From positions 1-21,980 of the forward strand of contig JACCUC010000248.1 of NCBI GenBank assembly GCA_013812065.1: a stretch of DNA of 21,980 nt, given 5' to 3'. This DNA comes from Thermoleophilaceae bacterium. GTDB lineage: Bacteria > Actinomycetota > Thermoleophilia > Solirubrobacterales > Thermoleophilaceae. Below are positions 6,536 through 14,556 of this stretch, piece after piece. Numbering within the stretch: the first letter of the stretch is position 1; every line of letters begins with the position of its first letter. A program made the translations under genes and the position numbers. Under the pieces are notes generated by a model. The model searched no databases, had not been told where the DNA came from, and worked only from the letters and a program-made list of their open reading frames with translations.

Positions 6536-6595
6536 GCGACGAAGTGCTCACACGACGTTCATCGAGCGTTCACGAGCCGTGCACCACGCGGAAAT
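6536..6595 (+). promoter_or_regulatory. 11-bp-periodic regulator array in the glnA-nitrate reductase gap
   Basis: On the plus strand, 5-mers occur every 11 bases: GCGAC (6536), CTCAC (6547), TTCAT (6558), TTCAC (6569), TGCAC (6580), GAAAT (6591). All have A at the fourth place and four of six end in C. The same array can be read as direct repeats of GTTCAC (6557, 6568; GTGCAC at 6579). The 11-bp step, one helical turn, is typical of OmpR-family sites: GlnR GTnAC/GaAAC, and also PhoP GTTCA repeats. The last half-site ends 10 bp before CAGGAT, the same geometry as at narK. Confidence 0.6.
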
Positions 6596-6605
6596 CTGCG
6601 GCCCC

Positions 6606-6611
6606 CAGGAT
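6606..6611 (+). promoter_or_regulatory. Candidate weak -10 of the nitrate reductase operon (CAGGAT)
   Basis: CAGGAT lies 7 nt before the GTG at 6619 and 10 bp after the last half-site of the array. It departs from TANNNT at the first base, as an activator-dependent -10 might. The AGGA inside it could alternatively act as a Shine-Dalgarno. Confidence 0.35.
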
Positions 6612-6618
6612 CGTCGGG

Positions 6619-9600
6619 GTGCCCCAGAGCCAGCTTCCCGCCCTCGGCGCTCCCTCCGCCGCCGGGGGGGCTGTTCGAACCGTCTGCCCCTACTGCGGGG
6701 TCGGCTGCGGGCTGCTCGTGCGCACCGAGCACGGCCGCGTCACCGCGATCGAGGGCGATCCCGAGTACCCGGTCAACCGGGGGCGGACTTGCCGCAAGCC
6801 GCTCGAGCTCTCCTCCGCGGTCCACGCCCGCGACCGCGCGACCCACCCGCTGTGGCGCGACCGGCGCGGCGCGCGCTTTCGGACCGCCTCCTGGGACGAC
6901 GCGATCGGCACGGTCGCCGCCCGCCTGCGGGCGATCATCGACGAGCACGGCCCCGAGGCGATCGCCTTCTACATCTCCGGGCAGCTCCTGACCGAGGACT
7001 ACTACGCGGTCAACAAGCTCGCCAAGGGCTTCCTCGGCACCAACAACGTCGACTCGAACTCGCGCCTGTGCATGTCGTCGGCGGTCGCGGGCTACAACGG
7101 CGCCTTCGGCTCGGACGGCCCACCGCCCTCCTACGCCGACATCGACGCCGCCGACTGCATGCTCCTGCTCGGCACCAACACCGCGGCGTGCCACCCGATC
7201 GTCTGGTCGCGCATTCGCGACCGCCAGGCCGAGGGGGCGTTCGTTATCTACGCCGACCCCCGGCGCACGCAGACCGCCGAGGCGAGCGACCTTCACCTGC
7301 CCGTCCGCCCCGGCACCGACCTCGCGCTCCTCAACGCCATGCTCTGCGTGCTCGACGACGAGGGGCTTACCGACCCCGACTTCATCGCCCGCCACACGAG
7401 CGGCTGGGAGGAGACGCTCGCGGCCGCACGTGAATGGCCGCCCGAGCGCGCGGAGGAGGTGTGCGGCGTCCCCGCCGCCGACATCGCGGCCGCGGCCCGG
7501 CGCTTCGGCGCGGGGCGGTCGCTCGCGCTGTGGTCGATGGGGGCCAACCAGTCGACGGTCGGCACGCACAAGAACCGCGCGCTGATCAACCTGTGCCTGG
7601 CCAGCGGCCAGATCGGCAAGCCCGGGGCGGGGCCGCTGTCGCTGACCGGCCAGCCGAACGCCATGGGCGGCCGCGAGACCGGTGGGCTCTGCGGGCTCCT
7701 GCCGGGCTACCGGAAGGTCGACTCCGCCGAGGATCGTGCGGCCGTGGAGGAGCACTGGGGCGTTCCGGGCGGGATCTCGCCGGAGCCGGGGCTGCCCGCG
7801 GTCGACCTGTTCGACGCGCTCGAGGCCGGCCGGATCAAGGCGGTGTGGGTGGTGGCCACGAACCCCGCGGTCTCGATGCCGGACGCCGCGCGCGCCCGCG
7901 CGGCGCTCGAGCGGGCGGAGCTCGTCGTGGTCCAGGACGCCTATCACCCGACCGAGACCTCGGCGCTCGCTCACGCGGTGCTGCCCGCCGCCGCCTGGCC
8001 CGAGAAGGCGGGGACGATGACGAACTCGGAGCGCAGGGTGGCGCCGATGCGTGCCGCCCTCGAGCCGCCGGGCGAGGCGCTCCCCGACTGGCGCATCTTC
8101 GCCCGGCTCGCCGCCGAGCTCGGGTGGGCCGAGCAGTTCGCCTGGCCGGACGCCGCCGCGGTGTTCGACGAGCTCGCCGCGCTCACGGCCGGGCGAGTGT
8201 GCGACATGAGCGGGGTTGACCGGGCGCTGCTCGAGCAGGAGGGAAGCGTGCGGTGGCCCTATCCCGCCGACGGCGATCAGGCATCGGAGCGCCTGTATCC
8301 CGACCATCGCTACCCGACTCCCGACGGCCGGGCTCGCTTCGAGCCGACGCCCCACCGGGCTCCCGCCGAGCGCGCCGGTGGCGACTACCCGCTGGTCCTG
8401 ACCACCGGCCGGGTGGCCAACCACTGGCACACGCTCACCCGCACCGGGAAGTCGGCGGCGCTGGCCGCGAGCGATCCCGAGCCCTTCGTCGAGGTCCACC
8501 CGCTCGATGCCGACGCGGCGGGCATCGAGGACGGCGAGCCGGCGCGGATCGTGTCCCGGCGGGGCCAGGCCACGGCTCGTGCGCGGGTCGGCGACTCGGT
8601 TCCCCGCGGCGTCGTGTTCTCGCCCTTCCACTGGGGTGCGCTGCACGCGCCCCCGGGCGCGGGCGCCGTAAACGCCACTACGCACGGCGCCGCCGACCCG
8701 GTCTCCCACCAGCCCGAGCTCAAGGCCGCCGCCGTCCGCCTCGAGCCCGCCGCCGGAGGTCCGACCGATCTCGAGGCACGCGTCAGGGGCCCTGCACGCG
8801 CGCCGAGCTGCCCCGCCCCGGCAGCGGCGCGTAACGGCAACGGTGCGTCGGCGGCCCGCAACGACTCGCCCCAGTCGCCCGCCCGCCCGCGGGTCGTCGT
8901 CGTCGGCAGCGGCATGGCCGGCCTGCGCACCGCCGAGGAGATCGTCACGCGGGCGCCGGGCCACCCGCGCGTGACCATGCTCGGAGAGGAGCCGTCGCCG
9001 ACCTACAACCGCATCCTGCTCTCGAAGGTCTTGGCGCGCAGCGCGGAGCTGGCCGACATCGAGCTCAAGCCGGAATCCTGGTACGCCGAGTTCGAGATCG
9101 ACCTCCGCGCCGGCGTGCGCGGAGTAGAGGCCGACATCGAGCGTCGCCGGGTGGTCGATTCCGAGGGGGTCGAGCACCCCTACGACGCGCTCGTACTCGC
9201 GACGGGCTCGCGGCCGTTCGTGCCGCCGATCGGAGGCGCCGACCAGCAGCACGTGTTCTCCTTCCGAACCACCGAGGACGCGCTCGCCATCGCCGCCGCG
9301 GCCGAGCACGCCGGGCGTGCGGTCGTGGTCGGAGGCGGCCTTCTCGGCCTCGAGGCCGCGGCCGGCCTGCTGCGGCGCGGCGTCGAGGTCACCGTGGTCG
9401 AGTTCTCCGATCGCCTGATGGCCCAGCAGCTCGACCACGGCGGGGCGGCCATGCTCCGCCGCGAGCTCGAGGCGTTGGGCCTGCGCGCGCTCCCGGGGCG
9501 CTCGGTCACCAAGATCCTCCCGAAGGGCGTCGTCCTCAACGGTGCCGAGCACCTGCCGGCCGACATCGTGGTGATCGCTGCGGGGGTGCGGCCGGAGATC

Positions 9601-10305
9601 TCGCTCGCGAAGGAGGCGGGGCTCGAGATCCGCCGCGGCATCCTCGTCGACGACGAGCTGCGGACGAGCGCGCCCGGCGTGTGGGCGGTTGGCGAGTGCG
9701 CCGAGCACCGCGGCACGGTCTACGGCCTGTGGGCGCCGCTGGCCGAGCAGGCGCGCGCTGCCGGCGCGAGCGTGCTCGGCGAGCCGGCGGGCTTCGCCGG
9801 TGCGACCGTCGCGACCACCCTCAAGATCGCGGGAGTGGAGCTCTTCGTGGGCGGTGCCAAGGAGCCCGGTGACGACGGCGAGGAGGTCGTGCTCTCCGAC
9901 ACGCGGCGGAGCATCTACCGCAAGCTCGTCGTCGAGGGCGACCGGCTCACGGGCGCGATCGTGGTCAACGAGCCCGGGGTAGCGCGGCGGGTCGTCGAGC
10001 TGCTGCGAACCGGCGATCCGCTGCAGCCGGCGCTCCTCGAGCCCGGCGGCGAGGGCGACGCCGAAGACGCCGAAGATCCCGACGCCATCGTCTGCTCGTG
10101 CAACCGGGTGACGCGGGGCGAGCTCGAGGACGCGATTGCCTCCGAAGGGATCGAGTCGGTGGCCGAGGCCGCCGAGGCGACGAAGGCGACGACCGGGTGC
10201 GGATCGTGCACCGGCGAGGTCGAGCATCTGATCGCAAACGCTTCATCGGCCGGAAACACGGACGTCAAGGAACTGAAACTCGAGGGTGCGAAGGTCGAGG
10301 CGTGA
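6619..10305 (+). CDS. nasA: Assimilatory nitrate reductase with fused FAD/NAD(P)H diaphorase and BFD domain
   Basis: 1228 residues from GTG 6619. The frame is open back to 6544, but that would place the operator array inside the gene. Domains: (1) about 15-710, molybdopterin oxidoreductase of the NasA/NarB type, with an N-terminal [4Fe-4S] set Cys23, 26, 30, 58 and the C-terminal cofactor fold (TTGRVANHWHT, FSPFHWG). (2) An Ala/Asn/Pro linker. (3) About 757-1130, a pyridine-nucleotide flavoprotein with GSGMAGL and GGGLLGLEAA nucleotide folds and AVGECAEH. (4) About 1155-1205, a BFD-like [2Fe-2S] domain with Cys1159, 1161, 1194, 1197. One chain could thus pass electrons from NAD(P)H through FAD and Fe-S to Mo and reduce nitrate to nitrite. 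In Bacillus and Klebsiella these parts are separate subunits. The stop overlaps the GTG of nirB (GTGA). Confidence 0.9.
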   Translation: MPQSQLPALGAPSAAGGAVRTVCPYCGVGCGLLVRTEHGRVTAIEGDPEYPVNRGRTCRKPLELSSAVHARDRATHPLWRDRRGARFRTASWDDAIGTVAARLRAIIDEHGPEAIAFYISGQLLTEDYYAVNKLAKGFLGTNNVDSNSRLCMSSAVAGYNGAFGSDGPPPSYADIDAADCMLLLGTNTAACHPIVWSRIRDRQAEGAFVIYADPRRTQTAEASDLHLPVRPGTDLALLNAMLCVLDDEGLTDPDFIARHTSGWEETLAAAREWPPERAEEVCGVPAADIAAAARRFGAGRSLALWSMGANQSTVGTHKNRALINLCLASGQIGKPGAGPLSLTGQPNAMGGRETGGLCGLLPGYRKVDSAEDRAAVEEHWGVPGGISPEPGLPAVDLFDALEAGRIKAVWVVATNPAVSMPDAARARAALERAELVVVQDAYHPTETSALAHAVLPAAAWPEKAGTMTNSERRVAPMRAALEPPGEALPDWRIFARLAAELGWAEQFAWPDAAAVFDELAALTAGRVCDMSGVDRALLEQEGSVRWPYPADGDQASERLYPDHRYPTPDGRARFEPTPHRAPAERAGGDYPLVLTTGRVANHWHTLTRTGKSAALAASDPEPFVEVHPLDADAAGIEDGEPARIVSRRGQATARARVGDSVPRGVVFSPFHWGALHAPPGAGAVNATTHGAADPVSHQPELKAAAVRLEPAAGGPTDLEARVRGPARAPSCPAPAAARNGNGASAARNDSPQSPARPRVVVVGSGMAGLRTAEEIVTRAPGHPRVTMLGEEPSPTYNRILLSKVLARSAELADIELKPESWYAEFEIDLRAGVRGVEADIERRRVVDSEGVEHPYDALVLATGSRPFVPPIGGADQQHVFSFRTTEDALAIAAAAEHAGRAVVVGGGLLGLEAAAGLLRRGVEVTVVEFSDRLMAQQLDHGGAAMLRRELEALGLRALPGRSVTKILPKGVVLNGAEHLPADIVVIAAGVRPEISLAKEAGLEIRRGILVDDELRTSAPGVWAVGECAEHRGTVYGLWAPLAEQARAAGASVLGEPAGFAGATVATTLKIAGVELFVGGAKEPGDDGEEVVLSDTRRSIYRKLVVEGDRLTGAIVVNEPGVARRVVELLRTGDPLQPALLEPGGEGDAEDAEDPDAIVCSCNRVTRGELEDAIASEGIESVAEAAEATKATTGCGSCTGEVEHLIANASSAGNTDVKELKLEGAKVEA

Positions 10306-12866
10306 GCACGAACGGGCACCACTTCGGCGCGAACGGCAACGGCGGGCGAGCTGCCAACGACCGCTCGCCCGCGCCGAAACGCGTCGTCATCGTCGGCGGC
10401 GGCATCGCCGGCCAGAGCCTGTGCGAGCGTCTACGCGAGCGCGATTCCGACGTCCAGGTCACGCTGGTGTGCGCCGAGCCGCACCTTCCTTATGACCGCG
10501 TCCACCTCTCCGACCTGCTCTCGGACGAGGAGCCGAGCGGGCCGCTCGGGGAGCTCCAGCTGCGGCCCGACGAGTGGTACGACGACAACGGGGTCGAAGT
10601 GCTGGTGGATACGAAGGTCGAGCGGATCGACCTCCCGGGCCACGAGCTCGAGCTGTCGAACGGGGACACGGTCGCCTACGACAAGCTCGCTCTCGCGATC
10701 GGCTCGCAGCCGCTCATGCCGCCGATTCCCGGCATCGAGCTCGAGGGTGTCTACGCCTACCGCGGCCCGACGGACACGGCCGCCATCCGGGCGGCGGCCG
10801 CCGAGGCCACCCACGCCGCGGTCATCGGTGGCGGGCTGCTCGGGCTCGAGGCGGCGCGCGGCGTCCAGGCCCAGGGCTGTCCGGTCACCGTGGTCCACCT
10901 CATGGACCGGCTCATGGAGCGCCAGCTCGACGCGGGCGCGGCGAGCATGCTCCTGCCCGCCATGGAGGAGCTCGACATGGAGGTCTCGCTCGAGCGCCAG
11001 ACCGAGGAGATCCTCGCCGACGACGATGGGCACGTGCGAGGACTGCGGTTCTCCGACGGGGAGGAGCTCGCGGCCGACCTCGTCGCCGTCTCGATCGGCA
11101 TCCGTCCCGAGAAGGAGCTGGCCGAGCACGCCGGCATCGACTGCAACCGCGGCATCATCGTCGACGACCGTCTGTGCACCTCGGAGCCCGACGTGGTCGC
11201 GCTCGGCGAGTGCGCCGAGCACCGCGGCGTGGTCTACGGCATCGTGGCGCCGATCTACGAGCACGCCAAGGTCGCCGCCGACACGCTGCTCGAGCGCGAC
11301 GGCGACGAGTACCGCGGCTCGCTGCCGTGGGCCAAGCTCAAGGTGGCCGAGGTCGACCTCGTCTCGATCGGCGACGTCGAGGGCGACGGCGGAGCCACGA
11401 GCGCCCTGGCCGAGCGGCGCGAGTACCGCAAGATCGCCATGCGCGACGGCAGGATGGTCGGGGCGATCCTGCTCGGAGACACCCGCGGCACCGAGGCCCT
11501 GCTCGAGGCCGTCCGCTCCGGAGAGCGGGTCGACGACCCGCTCGCCCGTCTGGCCGAGGCCGCCGAGGCCGGCCCCGAGGAGCTGCCCGACGAAGCCCAG
11601 GTGTGCGACTGCAACGGCGTCTGCAAGGGCGACATCGTGCGCGCGGTGACCGAGGACGGCATGAGCTCGAAGCAGGAGGTCATGAGCGTGACCCGCGCCG
11701 GCACCGGCTGCGGCTCGTGCAAGCCGCTCGTAGCCGACATCGTCGCCATAGCCGGCGGCAGCGACGAGCCCGCCTACCTGTGCCCGTGCCGCAAGCAGAC
11801 CCGCGAGTTCGTCGCCGAGCAGATCATGAGCAACGGCCACGACGCCGTAAGCGAGGTTTCGGAGGCGTGCGGCACCGGCCGCGAGTGTGGCCTCTGCAAG
11901 CCCGCGCTCGCGTATCTGGTCTCCCAGATCAACGACAACCGCCACCGCGAGGAGCGCTCGGCCCGCCACATCAACGACCGGGTCCACGCCAACATCCAGA
12001 ACGACGGCACGTTCTCGGTCGTGCCGCGCATGCGCGGCGGAGTCACGAACTCCGACCAGCTGCGCCGCATCGCGGACGCGGCCGACAAGTACGACGTCGG
12101 CATGATCAAGGTCACGGGCGGCCAGCGCATCGACCTGCTCGGGGTCAAGAAGGACGACCTGCCCGCGATCTGGGAGGACATCGGCATGCCCTCGGGGCAC
12201 GCCTACGGCAAGGCCGTGCGGCAGGTCAAGAGCTGCGTCGGCACTGACTTCTGCCGCTTCGGCCTCGGCGACTCGATAAAGCTCGGTGTCGAGCTCGAGG
12301 GCGAGTGGGAAGGGCTCCATACCCCCGCCAAGGTCAAGTCGGGGGTCTCTGGGTGCCCGCGCAACTGCGCCGAGGCGACGGTCAAGGACATCGGCGTCGT
12401 GGCCATCGAGGGCGGGTGGCAGGTCTACGTCGGGGGAGCCGCCGGCGGATCGGTGCGCAAGGGCGACGTGATCGCGACGGTCGAGACCGCCGAGGAGTCC
12501 AAGCGGGTGGCGACCGCCTTCCTCCAGTACTACCGCGAGCACGCGAGCTTCAAGGAGCGCACCTACGACTTCGTCCCGCGCGTCGGCCTCGAGGAGCTCC
12601 AGGAGCAGGTCCTAGACGAGGACAACCAGGCCACCCTGCTCGAGCGCTTCCGCCTGGCCAAGACCGCGGCCGCCGCTCGCGACCCGTGGCTCGAGCGCCG
12701 CGACCCCTACCACGAGCGGCAGTTCACCGACCTCGACTCGATCCAGCTGCCCCAGGCGGGGGGAAACGGCGCGAACGGCCACGGCGACGAGCCTGGCGAT
12801 AGCGAGTCGGTTGCCGAGGAGCGCGAGCTCGAGCTCGTCGGCCCGCCGCCGGAGGGTGAGCGGTGA
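10302..12866 (+). CDS. nirB: Nitrite reductase [NAD(P)H], large subunit
   Basis: 854 residues from GTG 10302, overlapping the previous stop. Reduces nitrite to ammonium with six electrons from NAD(P)H. After a 25-residue Asn/Gly-rich start come the FAD part (VVIVGGGIAG) and NAD part (VIGGGLLGLEAARG). Next are two BFD-like cysteine sets (Cys435, 437, 470, 473 and Cys494, 496, 529, 532), then the siroheme-[4Fe-4S] half-repeats with Cys645, 651, 685, 689 in CVGTDFC and GCPRNC. Length and order are those of standard NirB, apart from an acidic Gly/Glu-rich tail of about 40 residues. The FAD module closely resembles the one fused to the nitrate reductase upstream. GTGA overlap links it to nirD. Confidence 0.95.
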   Translation: MSTNGHHFGANGNGGRAANDRSPAPKRVVIVGGGIAGQSLCERLRERDSDVQVTLVCAEPHLPYDRVHLSDLLSDEEPSGPLGELQLRPDEWYDDNGVEVLVDTKVERIDLPGHELELSNGDTVAYDKLALAIGSQPLMPPIPGIELEGVYAYRGPTDTAAIRAAAAEATHAAVIGGGLLGLEAARGVQAQGCPVTVVHLMDRLMERQLDAGAASMLLPAMEELDMEVSLERQTEEILADDDGHVRGLRFSDGEELAADLVAVSIGIRPEKELAEHAGIDCNRGIIVDDRLCTSEPDVVALGECAEHRGVVYGIVAPIYEHAKVAADTLLERDGDEYRGSLPWAKLKVAEVDLVSIGDVEGDGGATSALAERREYRKIAMRDGRMVGAILLGDTRGTEALLEAVRSGERVDDPLARLAEAAEAGPEELPDEAQVCDCNGVCKGDIVRAVTEDGMSSKQEVMSVTRAGTGCGSCKPLVADIVAIAGGSDEPAYLCPCRKQTREFVAEQIMSNGHDAVSEVSEACGTGRECGLCKPALAYLVSQINDNRHREERSARHINDRVHANIQNDGTFSVVPRMRGGVTNSDQLRRIADAADKYDVGMIKVTGGQRIDLLGVKKDDLPAIWEDIGMPSGHAYGKAVRQVKSCVGTDFCRFGLGDSIKLGVELEGEWEGLHTPAKVKSGVSGCPRNCAEATVKDIGVVAIEGGWQVYVGGAAGGSVRKGDVIATVETAEESKRVATAFLQYYREHASFKERTYDFVPRVGLEELQEQVLDEDNQATLLERFRLAKTAAAARDPWLERRDPYHERQFTDLDSIQLPQAGGNGANGHGDEPGDSESVAEERELELVGPPPEGER

Positions 12867-13297
12867 CCGAGACGATCTCCATCGAGGGCGTGCGCGTGTG
12901 CGCCGCCGAGGACGTGCCGCTCGGCGAGGGCCGCACCGTGATCGTGGCCGGTCGACCGCTAGCGGTCTTCCGCACCGACGACGGGTTCTTCGCCCTCGAC
13001 AACACCTGCACCCATATGGGTGGGCCGCTCGCGGACGGCATCGTCGCCGACGAGACCGTCGCCTGCCCGCTTCACGATCGCCGCTTCGAGCTGGCGACCG
13101 GGCGTGCGGTCGGCCACGAGTGCGGCGGGGTGGCGGCCTATCCCGTCGAGGGGCGCGACGGCGAGATCTTCGTGACGATGCCTCTGCTGGAAGGCGCGGC
13201 TTCCGACGAATCCCGGCTCGCGACCGGCGCCGCAGAGGTCGAGCCCGCCGAGGTTACGCCGACGGACGGCGAGAGCCCGGCCGGTAACACGGGCTGA
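12863..13297 (+). CDS. nirD: Nitrite reductase small subunit, Rieske [2Fe-2S] protein
   Basis: 144 residues from GTG 12863, overlapping the nirB stop by 4 bases. The Rieske cluster ligands are complete: Cys49 and His51 (CTH) and Cys68 and His71 (CPLH), with the usual 16-residue gap. The domain covers about 8-112, followed by a 30-residue acidic Glu/Ala/Thr tail. NirD is the non-catalytic partner of NirB in NADH-nitrite reductase. The next gene starts at its stop (TGATG), so all four genes are probably translated from one message. Confidence 0.92.
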   Translation: MTETISIEGVRVCAAEDVPLGEGRTVIVAGRPLAVFRTDDGFFALDNTCTHMGGPLADGIVADETVACPLHDRRFELATGRAVGHECGGVAAYPVEGRDGEIFVTMPLLEGAASDESRLATGAAEVEPAEVTPTDGESPAGNTG

Positions 13298-13644
13298 TGC
13301 GCTCGCAGCCCCGCTTCCTCCAGGGCGCGTTCCGGTTCACCGGCGCCGGACTCGACAGCCCCGGCAGGCTCGACGGCGCGCTCAGCTACGAGGTCCCCGC
13401 CGACCGCCGCGCGCAGCTCGTCTACTTCCGAGGCGGCAACTCGACCGATGAGCTGATCTACGTGCGCCTCCTGCGCGACGGTGAGCCGATGCGGCTGTTC
13501 CCGCTCGGCGCGCGCGCCGGCACCCACGTCGCGCTGCGGGTCGTCGAGGACCTCCTGCCGGGCACGGGGATCGAGATCGATGTCGCCGCACCCGAGGGGA
13601 CGAGCGGCACCGCGATCATCGACGTCGGCCTCGTCGAGAGCTGA
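13297..13644 (+). CDS. Conserved small protein of the nitrate assimilation operon, function unknown
   Basis: 115 residues, ATG sharing a base with the nirD stop. I know of no assigned function. It has no Cys, no signal peptide and no membrane helix. Predicted from sequence pattern it is mostly beta: alternating hydrophobic strands such as AQLVYFRGG, LIYVRLLRDG, HVALRVVEDL and AIIDVGLVES. I have an impression of similar short proteins beside assimilatory nitrate and nitrite reductases, sometimes labelled molybdopterin oxidoreductase because of their neighbours, but cannot verify it. Coupling to nirD suggests a role in assembling or tuning the reductases; this is inference. Confidence 0.75.
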   Translation: MRSQPRFLQGAFRFTGAGLDSPGRLDGALSYEVPADRRAQLVYFRGGNSTDELIYVRLLRDGEPMRLFPLGARAGTHVALRVVEDLLPGTGIEIDVAAPEGTSGTAIIDVGLVES

Positions 13645-13650
13645 GCTCAG

Positions 13651-13664
13651 CGCGCCGCGGCGCG
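13651..13664. terminator. GC palindrome between convergent genes, possible bidirectional terminator
   Basis: A 14-bp perfect palindrome (CGCGCCGCGGCGCG) fills the 24-bp gap between the converging nitrate operon and the BON-domain gene. A second palindrome, CTGAGCTCAG, overlaps the last stop codon at 13641-13650. There is no T-tract. Position is the main support. Confidence 0.3.
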
Positions 13665-13668
13665 GCGC

Positions 13669-14424
13669 TTAGGCCGCGCCCGACCCCGGGCCGCCGTCCG
13701 ACTTCTGCGGGGCGGGAGTCCCCAGGGTGTGCATCAGGTTCTCGACCTGACGCACGCCCTCGACCTTCTGGGCGGCGGCCGCGAGCTCCCCAATCTCCTT
13801 CTCGCTCCCGACCTGCCCGCGCAGCGAGACGACGCCGTTCTCGGCCATGACGTTCACCGCGCCCTTCGAGGCCTGGCGGTCGCGGAAGATTTCGCTCTCG
13901 ACCTTGCGCGCGAGCGCCGGATCGTTGAGGCGAACCTCGGCGGGAGGGCGGTCCTCCCCGACGCCCGCCTTGTGGGCCACGCCCTCGGCGACTCCCTCGG
14001 CGTAGCGAGCCTTGCGCTCGGCCTCCCGCTCGCCTTGCCGCAAAAGCTTCCCGGCCTTGTCGGTGACGACCTTGCGGCGGCGCTTGCCGTTATTGGGGTC
14101 GAGGAGGTAGGCGCCGAGTGCGGCCAGAACACCGGTGGTGATGAGTCGCTTGCGCCCGGGGCGTCCGCGGCCGGCCATCCTGACCACCTTGGCGCCGGTC
14201 TTGGCACCGCCGCGACCGCCGGTTTTGGCGACCTTGCCCTTGGCCCAGAGCGCGGCCCCGCCCCGAGCGGAGCGTCCGACCGCGCTGGCCCCTCGCCGGG
14301 TGGCGCCCGGGTGGCGCGCGACGCGCTTCGCTCCGCCCCAAGCGGCGCGGCTCGTGCGGCCAGGATTGCGCGCAGCGAGCTTGGCGGCGCGGCGCTTGGG
14401 CTTCAGGGCGCTTGACTTGCCCAT
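13669..14424 (-). CDS. BON-domain protein with a basic, histone-like N-terminus
   Basis: 251 residues with a strong AAGGAGG Shine-Dalgarno before ATG 14424. Residues 1-95 are Ala/Arg/Lys/Gly-rich and very basic, like a histone H1 tail. Residues 94-108 form a short hydrophobic stretch followed by LLDPNNGKRRRKVV. This DPxxGxRRR motif recurs in actinobacterial membrane-linked BON proteins. Residues about 125-150 are charged and helical. The BON domain is about 168-234 (DPALARKVESEIF, GVVSLRGQV, VEGVRQVENLM). BON domains are thought to bind membranes or polymers and often appear in stress proteins. The basic part could bind nucleic acid or acidic lipids; the exact role is unknown. It converges on the nitrate operon and shows no functional link to it. 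Confidence 0.8.
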   Translation of the reverse strand: MGKSSALKPKRRAAKLAARNPGRTSRAAWGGAKRVARHPGATRRGASAVGRSARGGAALWAKGKVAKTGGRGGAKTGAKVVRMAGRGRPGRKRLITTGVLAALGAYLLDPNNGKRRRKVVTDKAGKLLRQGEREAERKARYAEGVAEGVAHKAGVGEDRPPAEVRLNDPALARKVESEIFRDRQASKGAVNVMAENGVVSLRGQVGSEKEIGELAAAAQKVEGVRQVENLMHTLGTPAPQKSDGGPGSGAA

Positions 14425-14543
14425 GGTCGTGGTCCTCCTTGCAGACGGTGGGGCGGTGCGGTGGGGACGCGGCCGAGCGGCGCGGCCCGTGTACCTGGCG
14501 AAGGTGTGCCTACCCGCGAGGCGGGGGACCTAACCCGGCAGAA

Positions 14544-14555
14544 GCCCCACTGGGC
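14544..14555 (-). terminator. Weak hairpin after the carboxypeptidase gene
   Basis: On the minus strand, GCCC-AGTG-GGGC followed by TTCT starts one base past the stop codon. The stem is only 4 bp, so this is a weak candidate. The rest of the 132-bp gap to the BON gene shows only that gene's ribosome site. Confidence 0.25.
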
Positions 14556-14556
14556 C

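Noticed and set aside
6544..6618. Upstream start of the nitrate reductase at GTG 6544
   Set aside because: The added 25 residues have no family support and would put the 11-bp half-site array and the -10-like hexamer inside the gene; GTG 6619 fits better.
6559..10227. A 1222-codon open frame antisense to the nitrate reductase
   Set aside because: It mirrors the codon structure of a high-GC gene; its translation is Arg/Gly/Asp-rich without any domain, while the plus strand encodes a clear multi-domain enzyme.
10098..10301. Earlier start for nirB inside the nitrate reductase gene
   Set aside because: It would give a long Arg-rich extension; the GTG at 10302 overlaps the previous stop as GTGA, like the other junctions of this operon.
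10431..12542. A 703-codon open frame antisense to nirB
   Set aside because: Same cause; no recognisable motif, and the sense strand has all NirB cofactor sites.
14425..14556. Possible promoter words (TACACG, TAGGCA) upstream of the BON gene
   Set aside because: Neither is close to TANNNT with a usable spacing, and several equal candidates exist.
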